From contig NZ_MUBJ01000002.1 of assembly GCF_002127535.1 (NCBI RefSeq), forward strand, positions 231,930-295,929: a stretch of DNA of 64,000 nucleotides, read 5' to 3'. How positions within the stretch are numbered: position 1 is the stretch's first letter; each line of letters begins with the position of its first letter. Shown piece after piece: positions 1-9,226 of this stretch. The notes under the pieces are model-generated. The model was not told the origin of the DNA and did not search any database. It saw only the letters and a program-made list of their open reading frames with translations. The position numbers were made by a program, and so were the translations under genes. The DNA comes from Xenorhabdus vietnamensis. Its GTDB lineage: Bacteria > Pseudomonadota > Gammaproteobacteria > Enterobacterales > Enterobacteriaceae.

Positions 1-180
1 GTCTTGCGAGTGCCCACACAGATTGTCTGATTCAATTGTTAAAGAGCATTGCAACCGATGATTCGTTTCCCGGTTGCGAGGCTGCGTATCTTACGCTTTC
101 CTCTTTCAGTGTCAAGCCTTATTTTTCAAGGTCTTTCACTTTGTCACCCCGACAGATTTGTGTGTTTGTCGTGACAACGG
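1..180 (-). ncRNA. rRNA operon leader (5' of 16S rRNA, gene off the left edge)
   Basis: Read on the minus strand this is the transcribed leader of an rRNA operon. It contains the boxA antitermination element TGCTCTTTAACA (positions 37-48 reversed), followed by the conserved leader text CAGACAATCTGTGTGGGCAC as in E. coli rrn operons. boxA recruits the Nus factors that let RNA polymerase read through the structured rRNA genes. The mature 16S sequence itself is not in the window, so transcription leaves on the left. The 5' limit is set about 7 bases after the P1 -10 hexamer and is inferred. Confidence 0.85.
88..115 (-). promoter_or_regulatory. rrn P2 promoter
   Basis: On the minus strand a perfect -35 TTGACA (110-115) and a -10 TAAGAT (88-93) are separated by 16 bases. 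The position just upstream of boxA matches the constitutive P2 promoter of enterobacterial rRNA operons. Confidence 0.75.
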
Positions 181-186
181 AAGCGC

Positions 187-214
187 ATTATAGGGACTTT
201 CGTGATACTGGCAA
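187..214 (-). promoter_or_regulatory. rrn P1 promoter
   Basis: On the minus strand TTGCCA (209-214) and TATAAT (187-192) are spaced by 16 bases. A short A/T-rich tract (about 215-235) lies directly upstream like an UP element, and a GC-rich discriminator (GCGC) follows the -10, the combination typical of the growth-rate- and ppGpp-controlled rRNA P1 promoter. Promoter P2 lies about 100 bases downstream. Confidence 0.75.
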
Positions 215-296
215 CAATTATTTTAAAAAAAAGCCCCAATCGCGCATTTATTACACAAAACACCTTAATTTGTTTTTTTTCCAACCTACTATAAAG

Positions 297-325
297 AAAA
301 AAGAGGTGTTTTTTACACCTCTTTT
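297..325 (-). terminator. Rho-independent terminator after clpB
   Basis: Perfect 11-base inverted repeat AAAAGAGGTGT/ACACCTCTTTT (299-309 and 315-325) with a 5-base loop. On the minus strand the hairpin runs into a T-rich tail, as expected for the end of the clpB transcript. It separates clpB from the rRNA promoters downstream. Confidence 0.8.
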
Positions 326-391
326 GATGATCTCAACGCAAATTTATCTTCTATATAATTTTATAGTTAAAGATTTCCTCTGCAAACAATG

Positions 392-2965
392 TCATTGCTT
401 TGCAATAATACGATCGCCTTCTAGCTCCAAAGTCACTAATTTACCCGGAAGCAACTTGCCAGAAAGAATTTGCTGAGCCAGCGGGTTTTCAATCTCTTGC
501 TGAATAGCTCGTTTCAATGGGCGAGCGCCATATACAGGATCAAAGCCCGCTTCACTTAGTTTTACCAGTGCTGAAGGTGTCATCTCTACCTGATAGCCAC
601 GCTCTTCCAGACGCTGGTATAAACGTTGCAATTGAATATTCGCAATAGATGTCAGATGTTCTTTTCCTAACGGATGGAACACAACAACTTCATCAACACG
701 GTTGATAAACTCAGGTCTGAAATGATGGCTCACCACTTCCATTACTATATTTTTCATACCCGCATAATCCAGTGCCCCAAAACGCTCCTGAATCATATCG
801 GACCCCAAGTTAGAGGTCATAATCACAACTGTGTTACGAAAATCAACAGTCCTCCCCTGACCATCAGTCAGACGACCATCATCCAATACCTGCAGCAAGA
901 TATTGAAAACATCCGGGTGTGCTTTCTCTACTTCATCCAGCAAAATGACAGAATAAGGACGGCGGCGCACTGCTTCTGTCAAATATCCACCTTCTTCATA
1001 TCCAATATATCCGGGAGGAGCTCCCACCAACCTTGAAACTGCGTGTTTTTCCATAAATTCCGACATATCAATGCGCACCATAGCGTCATCACTGTCAAAC
1101 AAGAAATTAGCCAATGCCTTACATAATTCAGTTTTACCCACCCCAGTCGGCCCCAAAAACATGAAAGAACCGATTGGACGATAGGGATCAGATAGCCCCG
1201 CTCTGCTACGACGAATTGCATTCGATACGGCATCAACAGCTTCGTTCTGCCCAATCACACGTTTATGCAATTCTTGCTCCATGCGCAGTAACTTGTCTTT
1301 TTCGCTTTCCAACATTCTCGATACAGGAATTCCAGTCCAACGAGCAAGTATTTCAGCGATCTCAGCATCCGTAACTTTGTTACGCAGCAGCTTCATGTGA
1401 CGATTTTCCGTTGCTGTTGCTGTTGCCAGACGTTTTTCCAGTTCTGGAATTTTTCCGTACTGAATTTCAGACATTTTGGCCAAGTCACCGTTACGCCGTG
1501 CCTTTTCTAATTCAATACGAGTATTCTCTAATTCGGCTTTGATATTCTGAGTGCCACTAAGTTCAGCTTTCTCTGCTTTCCACTCTTCTTCCAATTCAGA
1601 GTATTCACGTTCTTTTTCTGCTAATTCCTCGTTCAGCATTTCTAAACGTTTTTTACTGGCATCATCAGACTCTTTTTTCAGTGCCTGCTGTTCAAGCTTC
1701 AATTGAATAACGCGACGCTCAAGGCGATCCAGTGCTTCTGGTTTAGAATCCATCTGCATACGAAGACTCGCCCCGGCTTCATCAATCAGGTCAATCGCTT
1801 TGTCAGGCAACATACGATCAGAAATATAGCGATGAGACAACGTTGCCGCTGCAACGATTGCCGGATCTGTAATCTGAACATGATGATGCAATTCATATCG
1901 CTCTTTTAGCCCACGTAAGATAGCAATCGTATCCTCAACAGTGGGTTCTGCCACATAAACTTTCTGGAAACGACGCTCCAAAGCTGCATCTTTTTCTATA
2001 TATTGCCGATATTCATCAAGTGTTGTTGCCCCGACACAATGCAGTTCACCACGAGCCAATGCGGGTTTCAGCATGTTACCGGCATCCATTGCGCCTTCGG
2101 CTTTGCCTGCTCCGACCATGGTATGCAATTCATCAATAAACAGAATGACTGAACCTTCCTGTTTGGCAAGATCGTTCAAAACACCTTTCAAGCGCTCTTC
2201 AAATTCACCACGGTATTTAGCACCAGCTAATAACGCCCCCATATCTAGAGATAGGACACGTTTATTTTTCAGTCCTTCTGGAACTTCACCATTAACAATA
2301 CGCTGTGCCAAGCCTTCGACAATTGCGGTCTTCCCAACTCCGGGTTCACCAATAAGAACAGGATTATTTTTGGTTCTACGTTGCAATACTTGAATGGTTC
2401 GACGGATTTCTTCATCACGTCCAATAACAGGATCCAACTTGCCTTGTTCAGCACGTTCAGTCAGATCAATTGTATATTTCTTTAACGCTTGACGCTGATC
2501 CTCTGCACCTTGATCATACACTTTTTCACCACCACGCATCTGTTCTATTGCCTTAGTGATTTTATCTTTAGCTGTTCCTGCAGCTTTCAGCATGTCACTT
2601 AACGTTCCACGTTCTTCTATCACTGCCAGAACAAAGAGTTCAGAAGAAATAAAATTATCACCTGTTTTTTGTGCAAGTTTGTCACACAGGTTTAGATAAC
2701 GTCCCAGTTCGTTGGATACCTGCACATCTCCACCATTGCCCTCTACTTTTGGCAATCGGTCCAGAGCCTGATTCAGTTGATTATTGAAGCTTCCCGTATC
2801 CACCCCTGCCGAGGCTAATAAAGGACGAACTGAGCCGCCTTCTTGATTGAGTAATGCACTCATCAAATGGATAGGTTCGATGAATTGATTATCACGCCCT
2901 AATGCGAGGGATTGGGCGTCAGCGAGAGCAAGCTGGAATTTATTAGTAAGACGATCCAGACGCAT
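392..2965 (-). CDS. clpB: ATP-dependent disaggregase ClpB
   Basis: ClpB is the cytosolic Hsp100 AAA+ hexamer that pulls polypeptides out of aggregates together with DnaK/DnaJ/GrpE. At 857 residues it has the same length as E. coli ClpB. Domains in order: N-terminal Clp-N repeat (about 1-145), AAA-1 with Walker A GEPGVGKT (206-213), the long coiled-coil middle domain characteristic of ClpB (about 410-530, rich in E/K/L), AAA-2 with Walker A GPTGVGKT (about 605), and the D2-small domain. The ATG is preceded by GGAGG (AATACTGGAGGTGTTATG on the minus strand). A sigma-32-like promoter lies upstream at 3004-3032 and a terminator lies downstream at 297-325, so it can be a heat-inducible single gene despite following rluD-pgeF closely. 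Confidence 0.98.
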   Translation of the reverse strand: MRLDRLTNKFQLALADAQSLALGRDNQFIEPIHLMSALLNQEGGSVRPLLASAGVDTGSFNNQLNQALDRLPKVEGNGGDVQVSNELGRYLNLCDKLAQKTGDNFISSELFVLAVIEERGTLSDMLKAAGTAKDKITKAIEQMRGGEKVYDQGAEDQRQALKKYTIDLTERAEQGKLDPVIGRDEEIRRTIQVLQRRTKNNPVLIGEPGVGKTAIVEGLAQRIVNGEVPEGLKNKRVLSLDMGALLAGAKYRGEFEERLKGVLNDLAKQEGSVILFIDELHTMVGAGKAEGAMDAGNMLKPALARGELHCVGATTLDEYRQYIEKDAALERRFQKVYVAEPTVEDTIAILRGLKERYELHHHVQITDPAIVAAATLSHRYISDRMLPDKAIDLIDEAGASLRMQMDSKPEALDRLERRVIQLKLEQQALKKESDDASKKRLEMLNEELAEKEREYSELEEEWKAEKAELSGTQNIKAELENTRIELEKARRNGDLAKMSEIQYGKIPELEKRLATATATENRHMKLLRNKVTDAEIAEILARWTGIPVSRMLESEKDKLLRMEQELHKRVIGQNEAVDAVSNAIRRSRAGLSDPYRPIGSFMFLGPTGVGKTELCKALANFLFDSDDAMVRIDMSEFMEKHAVSRLVGAPPGYIGYEEGGYLTEAVRRRPYSVILLDEVEKAHPDVFNILLQVLDDGRLTDGQGRTVDFRNTVVIMTSNLGSDMIQERFGALDYAGMKNIVMEVVSHHFRPEFINRVDEVVVFHPLGKEHLTSIANIQLQRLYQRLEERGYQVEMTPSALVKLSEAGFDPVYGARPLKRAIQQEIENPLAQQILSGKLLPGKLVTLELEGDRIIAKQ

Positions 2966-3003
2966 AACACCTCCAATACTGGTCAGAATTAGTTACTGAA
3001 AAC

Positions 3004-3032
3004 TAGATAAGGTCATTCCTTAAATATTCAAG
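3004..3032 (-). promoter_or_regulatory. Candidate sigma-32 heat-shock promoter of clpB
   Basis: On the minus strand CTTGAAT (3026-3032) and CCTTATCTA (3004-3012) are separated by 13 bases, close to the RpoH consensus CTTGAAA-N13/14-CCCCATNTA. It lies about 40 bases upstream of the clpB start codon, and clpB belongs to the RpoH regulon in E. coli. The assignment rests on motif and position only. Confidence 0.7.
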
Positions 3033-3098
3033 GTCTTCTGAAAAGTTAATTGGAAACTTACTTCTATGTATGCGCCAAAGATCGTCCTATGAAGTAGG

Positions 3099-3830
3099 CT
3101 ATTGCAACCAAATTAAAGTTGCCATTCGCCCTGTATTACCATCTCGACGATAGGAGAAAAAGTTTTTTTCCTCCGAGACAGTACATTCGGTTCCACCAAA
3201 AATTTCTGTTATTCCTACTGACTGCAACTTTAATTTAGCCAGTAAGTAAATATTTGCCAGAAACTTGTCACCATACGGTGTGAAAGCTTGCTCTAGATCA
3301 GAATTGGCCGTAATGAAGGTTTCTCTAACATCACTCCCCACCTCAAATTTTTCAGGGCCAATAGCGGGCCCCAACCATGCACGGATCATGTCAGGCTTTG
3401 CACTAAATCGAGACACAGTATTCTCCAGCACTCCTGAACATAATCCACGCCAGCCTGCATGGGCTGCTGCAACTTCATCACCAGAAATACTGCAAAAGAG
3501 AACTGGCAAGCAATCTGCGGTCATCACAGCACAAACCTGCCCGGGTATATTTGTGTAAACGGCATCGGCCCGATTGTTTACCAATGACTGACCATCAAGT
3601 GTGATAACACGTGTTCCATGTACTTGTTCCAACCATATAGGTTGCTGCGGCAATTGGGCGTATTCAACCAATAAGGTTCTATTTCGCTCCACATATTCTG
3701 GAACGTCCCCGACATGATTCCCCAGATTTAAACTGTCATATGGAGGTAAACTTACTCCACCCAAGCGGGTAGTACTGCAAGCACCAACATTATCAGGCTG
3801 TGGCCAATCAGGAAAAATCAGTGGTGTCAT
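3099..3830 (-). CDS. pgeF: Peptidoglycan editing factor / purine nucleoside phosphorylase, YfiH family
   Basis: PgeF (YfiH) belongs to the multicopper-polyphenol-oxidase-like family (DUF152). E. coli PgeF keeps MurC from putting L-serine in place of L-alanine into peptidoglycan precursors, and relatives cleave purine nucleosides. The conserved metal-site motifs are visible: LEQVHGTRV, MTADCLPVLF and AAAHAGWRG. The 243-residue length equals the E. coli protein. It starts 4 bases after the rluD stop codon and is very probably co-transcribed with rluD, as in E. coli. Cytosolic, with no signal peptide. Confidence 0.95.
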   Translation of the reverse strand: MTPLIFPDWPQPDNVGACSTTRLGGVSLPPYDSLNLGNHVGDVPEYVERNRTLLVEYAQLPQQPIWLEQVHGTRVITLDGQSLVNNRADAVYTNIPGQVCAVMTADCLPVLFCSISGDEVAAAHAGWRGLCSGVLENTVSRFSAKPDMIRAWLGPAIGPEKFEVGSDVRETFITANSDLEQAFTPYGDKFLANIYLLAKLKLQSVGITEIFGGTECTVSEEKNFFSYRRDGNTGRMATLIWLQ

Positions 3831-3834
3831 TTAA

Positions 3835-4812
3835 TTACCAATCCATCTCATCTTTAAAAGATTCAGCATCCGCTTTCATCACTTCAATTAATTTAATCAT
3901 GTCATCCGGTAATGGGGCATGCCATTCCATCTCAATTCCAGTAATCGGATGGTAAAGACGTAACATAGTTGCATGCAATGCCTGACGATCAAAACTGCGC
4001 ATCACTTCGCGAAATTCATCAGAAGCTCCTTTTAATGGACGAGGCCGACCACCGTACAGAGGATCTCCCACCAACGGGTGTTTTATATGTGCCATGTGCA
4101 CACGAATTTGGTGTGTTCTGCCTGTTTCCAAACGCAAACGCAAACGAGTATATGCTCGGAAATGTTCCATTACTCGATAATGGGTAACAGCAGGTTTTCC
4201 CATAGGGTGTACTGCCATATGTGTCCGCTTTGTTGGATGGCGAGAAATGGGTTCTTCTACCGTTCCTCCGGCTGTCATGCATCCCAAAGCAATCGCTTCA
4301 TATTCACGGGTTATTTCACGTAATTGCAAAGATTCCACCAAACGAGTTTGTGCTGGAACCGTTTTTGCCACAACCATTAGCCCGGTTGTATCTTTGTCAA
4401 GACGGTGAACAATGCCTGCACGGGGAACATCTGCAATTTCAGGATAACGGTATAACAAGGCATTCAATACTGTGCCGTCAGGATTACCTGCTCCCGGATG
4501 AACGACTAAATCACGTGGTTTATTGATTACCAAAATATCGTCGTCTTCATAGACAATATTTAGTTCAATATCCTGAGGCTCCCAACGTGCATCCTCTTCA
4601 ATGATAGCATCAATGAAAATTTCTTCACTGCCCAGAACTTTTTCTTTCGGTTTGTTAATTAATTTGCCATTAACTTGAACTTTATTATCTAAGATCCACT
4701 CTTTTATACGTGACCTTGAATAATCAGGGAACAATTCAGCCAAAGCTTGATCTAAACGTTGACCAAGCTGAGATTCAGCGACTATTGCATTAAGTCGGAT
4801 TTGTTGTGCCAT
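3835..4812 (-). CDS. rluD: 23S rRNA pseudouridine synthase RluD
   Basis: RluD isomerises uridines 1911, 1915 and 1917 in helix 69 of 23S rRNA, at the ribosomal decoding bridge. It has an N-terminal S4 RNA-binding domain (about 18-80, QRLDQALAELFPDYSRSRIKEWI) and the RluA-type catalytic domain with the active-site motif GIVHRLDKDTTGLMVVAKT (catalytic Asp in HRLDKDT). Its 325 residues compare with 326 in E. coli. It is the first gene of a leftward rluD-pgeF unit and diverges from bamD, the standard enterobacterial arrangement. Confidence 0.97.
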   Translation of the reverse strand: MAQQIRLNAIVAESQLGQRLDQALAELFPDYSRSRIKEWILDNKVQVNGKLINKPKEKVLGSEEIFIDAIIEEDARWEPQDIELNIVYEDDDILVINKPRDLVVHPGAGNPDGTVLNALLYRYPEIADVPRAGIVHRLDKDTTGLMVVAKTVPAQTRLVESLQLREITREYEAIALGCMTAGGTVEEPISRHPTKRTHMAVHPMGKPAVTHYRVMEHFRAYTRLRLRLETGRTHQIRVHMAHIKHPLVGDPLYGGRPRPLKGASDEFREVMRSFDRQALHATMLRLYHPITGIEMEWHAPLPDDMIKLIEVMKADAESFKDEMDW

Positions 4813-4950
4813 ATATAATTTCTATATTTTACGTTGAGTTTTGACGGCGAGGCCGTTTCATTTAAAATAGTGTGCTATTGTAACCCTATATTTTGCCGGG
4901 AGCTTCACGGACAGTCTCCCAGAAAATACTCAGAGGATAATCAACACGTG

Positions 4951-5682
4951 ATGATTCGCATGAAATATCTGGTGGCAGCGACCACATTGAGCCTGGTTTT
5001 ATCTGGATGTTCCAGCAATAAGGATGCTGTTCCTGATATCCCGCCATCTCAAATTTATTCAATTGGGCAGGAAAAGCTGCAAGAAGGTAACTATAAAACG
5101 GCTATTAAGCAATTGGAATCCCTTGATAACCGATATCCTTTTGGGCCGTATTCCCAACAGGTTCAGCTTGATTTGATCTATGCCTACTACAAATCAGCAG
5201 AATACCCACTGGCTCTCGCATCTATCGACCGTTTCATGCGCCTGAACCCAACCCACCCTAATATTGACTATGTGCTGTATATGCGTGGTTTGGTTTCACA
5301 GGCTCTGGATGATAATCTATTGCAAGGCTTTCTCGGCATTGATCGATCAAATCGTGATCCTGAACATGCCCGTGCCGCACTCCGTGATTTCAACCAATTG
5401 GCACGTTACTATCCAAACAGCCAGTATTCAGCTGATGCTATCAAGCGGCTAGTATTCCTTAAAGAACGTTTAGCCAAATATGAACTTGCAGTTGTGAAAT
5501 ACTACACTACACGCAGCGCTTATGTAGCTGTCGTCAATCGTGTAGAACAAATGCTACGAGACTATCCTAATACAAGCGCAACTCGGGAAGCGCTTCCTTA
5601 TATGGAGTCAGCTTATAAGGAATTAGGCCTGACAGCCGAAGCAAATAAAGTGGCACAGCTGATAACTGCCAACCCCGCATAA
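4951..5682 (+). CDS. bamD: Outer membrane assembly lipoprotein BamD
   Basis: BamD is the essential TPR lipoprotein of the BAM complex that folds beta-barrel proteins into the outer membrane. The start at 4951 ([10 protein letters not shown]) gives a 243-residue precursor matching E. coli BamD (245). The open frame extends 39 codons further upstream, but that part is unlike any BamD. A signal peptide ends in lipobox LSGC (Cys20). Tetratricopeptide helices follow ([36 protein letters not shown]). An AGAGGA ribosome site sits 13 bases before the ATG, so a GTG one codon upstream (4948) is also possible. The gene diverges from rluD and a strong terminator follows. Confidence 0.96.
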   Translation: MIRMKYLVAATTLSLVLSGCSSNKDAVPDIPPSQIYSIGQEKLQEGNYKTAIKQLESLDNRYPFGPYSQQVQLDLIYAYYKSAEYPLALASIDRFMRLNPTHPNIDYVLYMRGLVSQALDDNLLQGFLGIDRSNRDPEHARAALRDFNQLARYYPNSQYSADAIKRLVFLKERLAKYELAVVKYYTTRSAYVAVVNRVEQMLRDYPNTSATREALPYMESAYKELGLTAEANKVAQLITANPA

Positions 5683-5711
5683 AATTCAATATCGTTAGAT
5701 TTGAACAGCCG

Positions 5712-5747
5712 ATCAAAAATGGCAGCTAAACAGCTGCTGTTTTTGAT
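5712..5747 (+). terminator. Terminator after bamD
   Basis: An inverted repeat with outer arms ATCAAAAA/TTTTTGAT and inner arms GCAGCT/AGCTGC (5722-5727 and 5732-5737) with an AAAC loop, followed by T-rich sequence. It lies 30 bases after the bamD stop codon. The symmetric A and T arms would allow function in either direction. Confidence 0.7.
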
Positions 5748-6115
5748 TTATTACAGTATGTGTAGTGTCGTTGTTAAGGAGATAAACTGCCGGGAATGTA
5801 GTTTTTGCTAGGCTTATCTTTTTGTTCTGTTTAGGCAACAAATCGAATACGTTTTGGTTATATTTCTATTGTTTTTAGCCTAAAAATAACTTACTCAATA
5901 AAATTATTTCACTAGATTATAATTCCGTAACTGATCGATAATGACGCACAATGTCTTTCTTAGCAACAAATATTCTCCATATCTTCCTTGATTATCACAA
6001 TTCTGCCACTTACTTCCAAAACCGCACAGCAAAAGTGATTTAGATCATTCTTTTTACGCGAAAGAGCGCTATGCTGGGTACATTAAAGACGGAGCAACAT
6101 TAAAGAGGTAACTAT
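5748..6115. other. Intergenic region bamD-raiA
   Basis: About 370 bases without a plausible gene on either strand. The right third carries the raiA promoter: a CRP-like site (6031-6052) and a TATGCT -10 (6070-6075), and then the AGAGG ribosome site. I see nothing definite in 5760-6000, which is AT-rich with many stop codons. Confidence 0.6.
6031..6052 (+). promoter_or_regulatory. Candidate CRP site upstream of raiA
   Basis: The core GTGATTTAGATCA (6035-6047) matches the CRP-cAMP consensus TGTGATCTAGATCACA in most positions (17 of 22 over the full site by eye). Its centre lies about 41 bases upstream of the start point expected from the TATGCT hexamer at 6070-6075, the spacing of a class II CRP-activated promoter. 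Confidence 0.6.
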
Positions 6116-6448
6116 ATGTCAATAAACATTACCAGCAAACAAATGGAAATTACCCCCGCAATTCGTAGCCACGTAGAAGACCGTCTAAATAAGTTGAGTA
6201 AGTGGCAAGTCATTCTAATTAACCCACATATTGTACTATCAAAAGAACCGCAAGGATTCTTGGTTGATGCCACAATTGGTACACCGAATGGCACATTAGT
6301 GGCCAGTGCCAAACATGAAGATATGTACGCTGCTATCAATGAGCTGTTGACAAAATTAGAACGACAACTCAATAAAGTACAGCATAAAGCAGAAGCTCGA
6401 CGTGCAGATAATAGTGTTAAAGAGTCCAACTTCAACCTAGAAGTATAA
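6116..6448 (+). CDS. raiA: Ribosome-associated inhibitor A (translation-stress factor)
   Basis: RaiA (protein Y) binds the 30S subunit across the A and P sites during cold shock and stationary phase, blocks translation and stabilises 70S monomers. It belongs to the HPF/RaiA family (Ribosomal_S30AE domain, about 1-100) with the typical start [20 protein letters not shown]. At 110 residues it is close to E. coli RaiA (113). An AGAGG ribosome site sits 6 bases before the ATG. The gene is transcribed alone, with a strong terminator 20 bases downstream. Confidence 0.96.
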   Translation: MSINITSKQMEITPAIRSHVEDRLNKLSKWQVILINPHIVLSKEPQGFLVDATIGTPNGTLVASAKHEDMYAAINELLTKLERQLNKVQHKAEARRADNSVKESNFNLEV

Positions 6449-6468
6449 TCATCCCTTATTCTTGCTCT

Positions 6469-6492
6469 AACGCGCTCAATGAGCGCGTTTTT
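6469..6492 (+). terminator. Terminator after raiA
   Basis: Perfect 9-base GC-rich inverted repeat AACGCGCTC/GAGCGCGTT (6469-6477 and 6481-6489) with a 3-base loop and a run of T. A canonical Rho-independent terminator. Confidence 0.9.
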
Positions 6493-6677
6493 ACCGTTGT
6501 TTCACCTATTGGACTTATCTTCTATTTTATTCGCTGTTTGCTTAGCCAATCTAACTGTATGCCAATAATTATTAAAAACTAGTTTGAAAGATGGAAATCC
6601 TTCTGTTGACACCCCATTCTAAATAGGTTAATTAAAATACATCATTGAAACAACCAAACAGTGTGCTAACAGGCCAA

Positions 6678-6731
6678 ATGATCATCAAACCGTCTTTTTT
6701 ATTCTTTTTCTTTTTTTTCACCTTCTCATGA
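6678..6731 (+). CDS. pheL: Phenylalanine leader peptide PheL
   Basis: A 17-residue reading frame, MIIKPSFLFFFFFFTFS, in which 8 residues are phenylalanine, including 6 in a row. It lies upstream of pheA and ends just before an attenuator. The E. coli leader peptide [15 protein letters not shown] has the same design. Ribosomes that stall at the Phe codons when charged tRNA-Phe is scarce would allow read-through into pheA. It is too short for ordinary gene finding. Confidence 0.92.
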   Translation: MIIKPSFLFFFFFFTFS

Positions 6732-6805
6732 GGAGGTTATTTCGTTTCAAAAAAGAATTGTAAGAAGACGAATAAAAACCTCCCACCAGCAGGGAGGTTT
6801 TTTGT
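6732..6805 (+). promoter_or_regulatory. pheA transcription attenuator
   Basis: The terminator hairpin AACCTCCC/GGGAGGTT (6777-6784 and 6792-6799) is followed by TTTTTTGTTTT. A competing upstream strand GGAGGTT (6732-6738), directly at the pheL stop codon, can pair with AACCTCC (6777-6783) instead and so prevent the terminator. This is the alternative pairing expected of Phe-controlled attenuation. A -35-like TTGACA at 6606-6611 may mark the promoter, but no convincing -10 is at standard spacing. Confidence 0.85.
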
Positions 6806-6872
6806 TTTACTGATCGTAAAAATATCCACAATACACAAACTATGCTCATAATAAGAATGTCAGGAACATGCT

Positions 6873-8027
6873 ATGGAACGAGATTTAGTTAACTTACGAG
6901 AAGAAATTAGTAATATTGATGCAGATTTACTGGATCTACTCGCCAAACGCCGGGAGTTAGCTGGTAACATCGCTCAGACAAAATTGCTCGATAATCATCC
7001 TATCCGAGATAAAAATCGTGAACGAGAATTATTGAATACATTGATTAATAAAGGAAAAGCATGTGGATTAGACGGTTTTTATATAACTCGGCTATTTCAG
7101 ATGATCATTGAGGATTCAGTTCTTACTCAACAAGCTTTATTACAGCAACATCTGAATCAAACACCTTACGATTCTGCCCGCATTACTTTTCTAGGACCAA
7201 AAGGTTCATATTCTCATATTGCAGCTCGGCAATTTGCTGCCCGTCACTTTAACCAGCTGATTGAATGCAGTTGCCATAAATTCTCAGATATTTTTTCATT
7301 GGTTGAGATTGGTCAGGCTGATTACGGCATTCTGCCACTGGAAAATACCAGCTCAGGGGCAATCAATGAGGTTTATGATTTATTGCAGCATACCCCTTTA
7401 TCGCTTGTTGGAGAAATCACCCTCCCCATAAACCACTGTCTATTGATTTCCGGGCAAACTGATATCTCAAAAATAAAAACCGTTTATAGCCATTCCCAAC
7501 CTTTCCAACAATGTAGCCAATATCTCAATAAATATCCCGAATGGAACATTATCTACTGTGAAAGCACTGCTGCTGCTATGCAAAAAGTGGCTGAACTCAA
7601 TTCACCAGAATCCGTTGCGTTAGGAAGTGAGGCTGGCGGTGCGCTCTATGGATTACATGTTTTAGAAAACAACTTGGCAAATCAGCAAGAGAATAGCACT
7701 CGCTTTATTGTTGTTGCCCGTAAACCTATTGAAGTATCCGATCAAGTTCCTGCCAAAACCACCTTTATTATGTCAACTGGACAGCAAGCAGGGGCTTTGG
7801 TTGATACACTGATTATCTTAAAGAAACATGATATTCCCATGAGTAAATTAGAATCTCGTCCAATAAATGGTAAACCGTGGGAAGAGATGTTTTATATTGA
7901 TGTGCAAATCAATCTGCGCTCTATAAAAATGCAACAAGCATTGAAAGAATTGACAAAAATTACTCGTTTTCTGAAAGTATTGGGATCTTATCCATCAGAA
8001 AATGTAATCCCTATTGATCCCACCTAA
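6873..8027 (+). CDS. pheA: Bifunctional chorismate mutase / prephenate dehydratase
   Basis: PheA makes phenylpyruvate from chorismate via prephenate, the committed branch to phenylalanine. Three domains are visible: chorismate mutase (about 1-90, with [22 protein letters not shown]), prephenate dehydratase (about 105-285, starting [12 protein letters not shown]), and a C-terminal ACT regulatory domain with the GALVDTL and ESRP motifs that bind phenylalanine for feedback inhibition (about 300-384). The 384 residues compare with 386 in E. coli. Expression should be controlled by the upstream pheL attenuator. The gene converges with tyrA. Confidence 0.98.
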   Translation: MERDLVNLREEISNIDADLLDLLAKRRELAGNIAQTKLLDNHPIRDKNRERELLNTLINKGKACGLDGFYITRLFQMIIEDSVLTQQALLQQHLNQTPYDSARITFLGPKGSYSHIAARQFAARHFNQLIECSCHKFSDIFSLVEIGQADYGILPLENTSSGAINEVYDLLQHTPLSLVGEITLPINHCLLISGQTDISKIKTVYSHSQPFQQCSQYLNKYPEWNIIYCESTAAAMQKVAELNSPESVALGSEAGGALYGLHVLENNLANQQENSTRFIVVARKPIEVSDQVPAKTTFIMSTGQQAGALVDTLIILKKHDIPMSKLESRPINGKPWEEMFYIDVQINLRSIKMQQALKELTKITRFLKVLGSYPSENVIPIDPT

Positions 8028-8032
8028 AATAA

Positions 8033-8058
8033 AAAACCGGATGTCTCCATCCGGTTTT
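8033..8058. terminator. Bidirectional terminator between pheA and tyrA
   Basis: Perfect 11-base inverted repeat AAAACCGGATG/CATCCGGTTTT with a 4-base loop, flanked by A-runs on the left and T-runs on the right. It sits 6 bases after the pheA stop and about 40 bases from the tyrA stop, so it can serve both converging transcripts. Confidence 0.88.
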
Positions 8059-8099
8059 AATATTCTTATATATTTCAATGCACTATATCCAGTCAATAT

Positions 8100-9221
8100 C
8101 TATACTCGATTATCATTAGCCTGCTGTAAAAGCACTCGGCTTTCCTCCATAAATCGAGCTGCTTCATCGCCAAACCAATCACTCACTTGGTTAAAGCTCT
8201 CAATAAAAGCTGACTTATCTTGATGTTCCAATATTTCCAAAGCCTGCCCAAAACTCTGGTAATATTGACGAATAAGTTCAATGTTTTCAGGGCTAGACAT
8301 AATAATATCAGCATACAACTGAGGATTCTGCGCAAATAATCGTCCCACCATCACCAGCTCCAATCGATATATTGGTGAAGATAGTGACAGTAATTGTTGC
8401 AAGTCGATATTTTCTTTTGCAAGATGTCGTCCATAAGAAAAGGTAGTGAAATGACGCAACGCCTGAATGAAGCCCATATTTTTATCATGCTTATCTGCGT
8501 TTATTTGATGTAATTTCGCTCCCCATACCGATATTTGCTCCAAAAACCATTGATATGCTTCTGGATAACGCCCATCACAATACACAACCACTTGCTTAGC
8601 AAAGCTGCCTACATCTGGCCCAAACATAGGGTGCAACCCTAAAACAGGCCCCTGATGTACATCAAGCATCGCATTTAACGGCCTTTGTTTTATGGAAGCC
8701 AAATCAACTAAAATGCATTGTTCTGGCAAAGGAGGTAATCGACGAATAATCTTGTCAGTCAAATGTATGGGAACGCTGACTATGACCATCCCTGCTCCTG
8801 CCAATATATGTTCAACATTATCCCAATCATCAGTTTCGAGCACTCTAACCTCATAGCCAGATAGCGCCAAAAATCGACTGAATAATTTCCCCATTTTGCC
8901 TGAGCCGCCTACAATGACCACTGGTCCCAAATGAGTGCCCAGTTTTTTAAAGCCTTTGTTATTTTCGCTTACATAAGACTCACGCATAATTCGGCGTAAT
9001 ATATCTTCAATCAAATCAGGCGGAATTCCCATATTTTCCGCCTCTTGACGACGGGAAGCTAACATTGCTGCCTCCCTCTCAGGTGCGTAAATCGGGAAAC
9101 CAAGCTGGCTCTTAACTTCGCCAACCTGAGCTACTAAATTCATTCTTTTTGCCAACAAAGATAATAAGGTTTTATCCACCTCATCAATTTGAGCTCTCAG
9201 CTGTGATAATTCTGCTGCCAT
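8100..9221 (-). CDS. tyrA: Bifunctional chorismate mutase / prephenate dehydrogenase
   Basis: TyrA converts chorismate to 4-hydroxyphenylpyruvate, the tyrosine branch. It has an N-terminal chorismate mutase domain (about 1-90, [22 protein letters not shown]) and a NAD-dependent prephenate dehydrogenase domain starting with the Rossmann motif [18 protein letters not shown] (about 102-120). Its 373 residues equal E. coli TyrA. It is the second gene of an aroF-tyrA operon with a 5-base gap, and so shares the TyrR-controlled promoter upstream of aroF. Confidence 0.98.
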   Translation of the reverse strand: MAAELSQLRAQIDEVDKTLLSLLAKRMNLVAQVGEVKSQLGFPIYAPEREAAMLASRRQEAENMGIPPDLIEDILRRIMRESYVSENNKGFKKLGTHLGPVVIVGGSGKMGKLFSRFLALSGYEVRVLETDDWDNVEHILAGAGMVIVSVPIHLTDKIIRRLPPLPEQCILVDLASIKQRPLNAMLDVHQGPVLGLHPMFGPDVGSFAKQVVVYCDGRYPEAYQWFLEQISVWGAKLHQINADKHDKNMGFIQALRHFTTFSYGRHLAKENIDLQQLLSLSSPIYRLELVMVGRLFAQNPQLYADIIMSSPENIELIRQYYQSFGQALEILEHQDKSAFIESFNQVSDWFGDEAARFMEESRVLLQQANDNRV

Positions 9222-9226
9222 ATTGA

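Noticed and set aside
36-476. 146-codon open frame on the plus strand across the rRNA leader
   Set aside because: It runs against the rRNA promoters, boxA and the clpB terminator and overlaps the end of clpB; its translation has no protein-like features.
4834-4950. 39-codon upstream extension of bamD
   Set aside because: It would place the lipoprotein signal peptide in the middle of the protein; the ATG at 4951 restores a normal signal and lipobox.
6606-6640. Promoter for pheL-pheA beginning with TTGACA at 6606
   Set aside because: The hexamer is perfect but no good -10 lies 16-18 bases downstream, so it is noted only as a possible -35.
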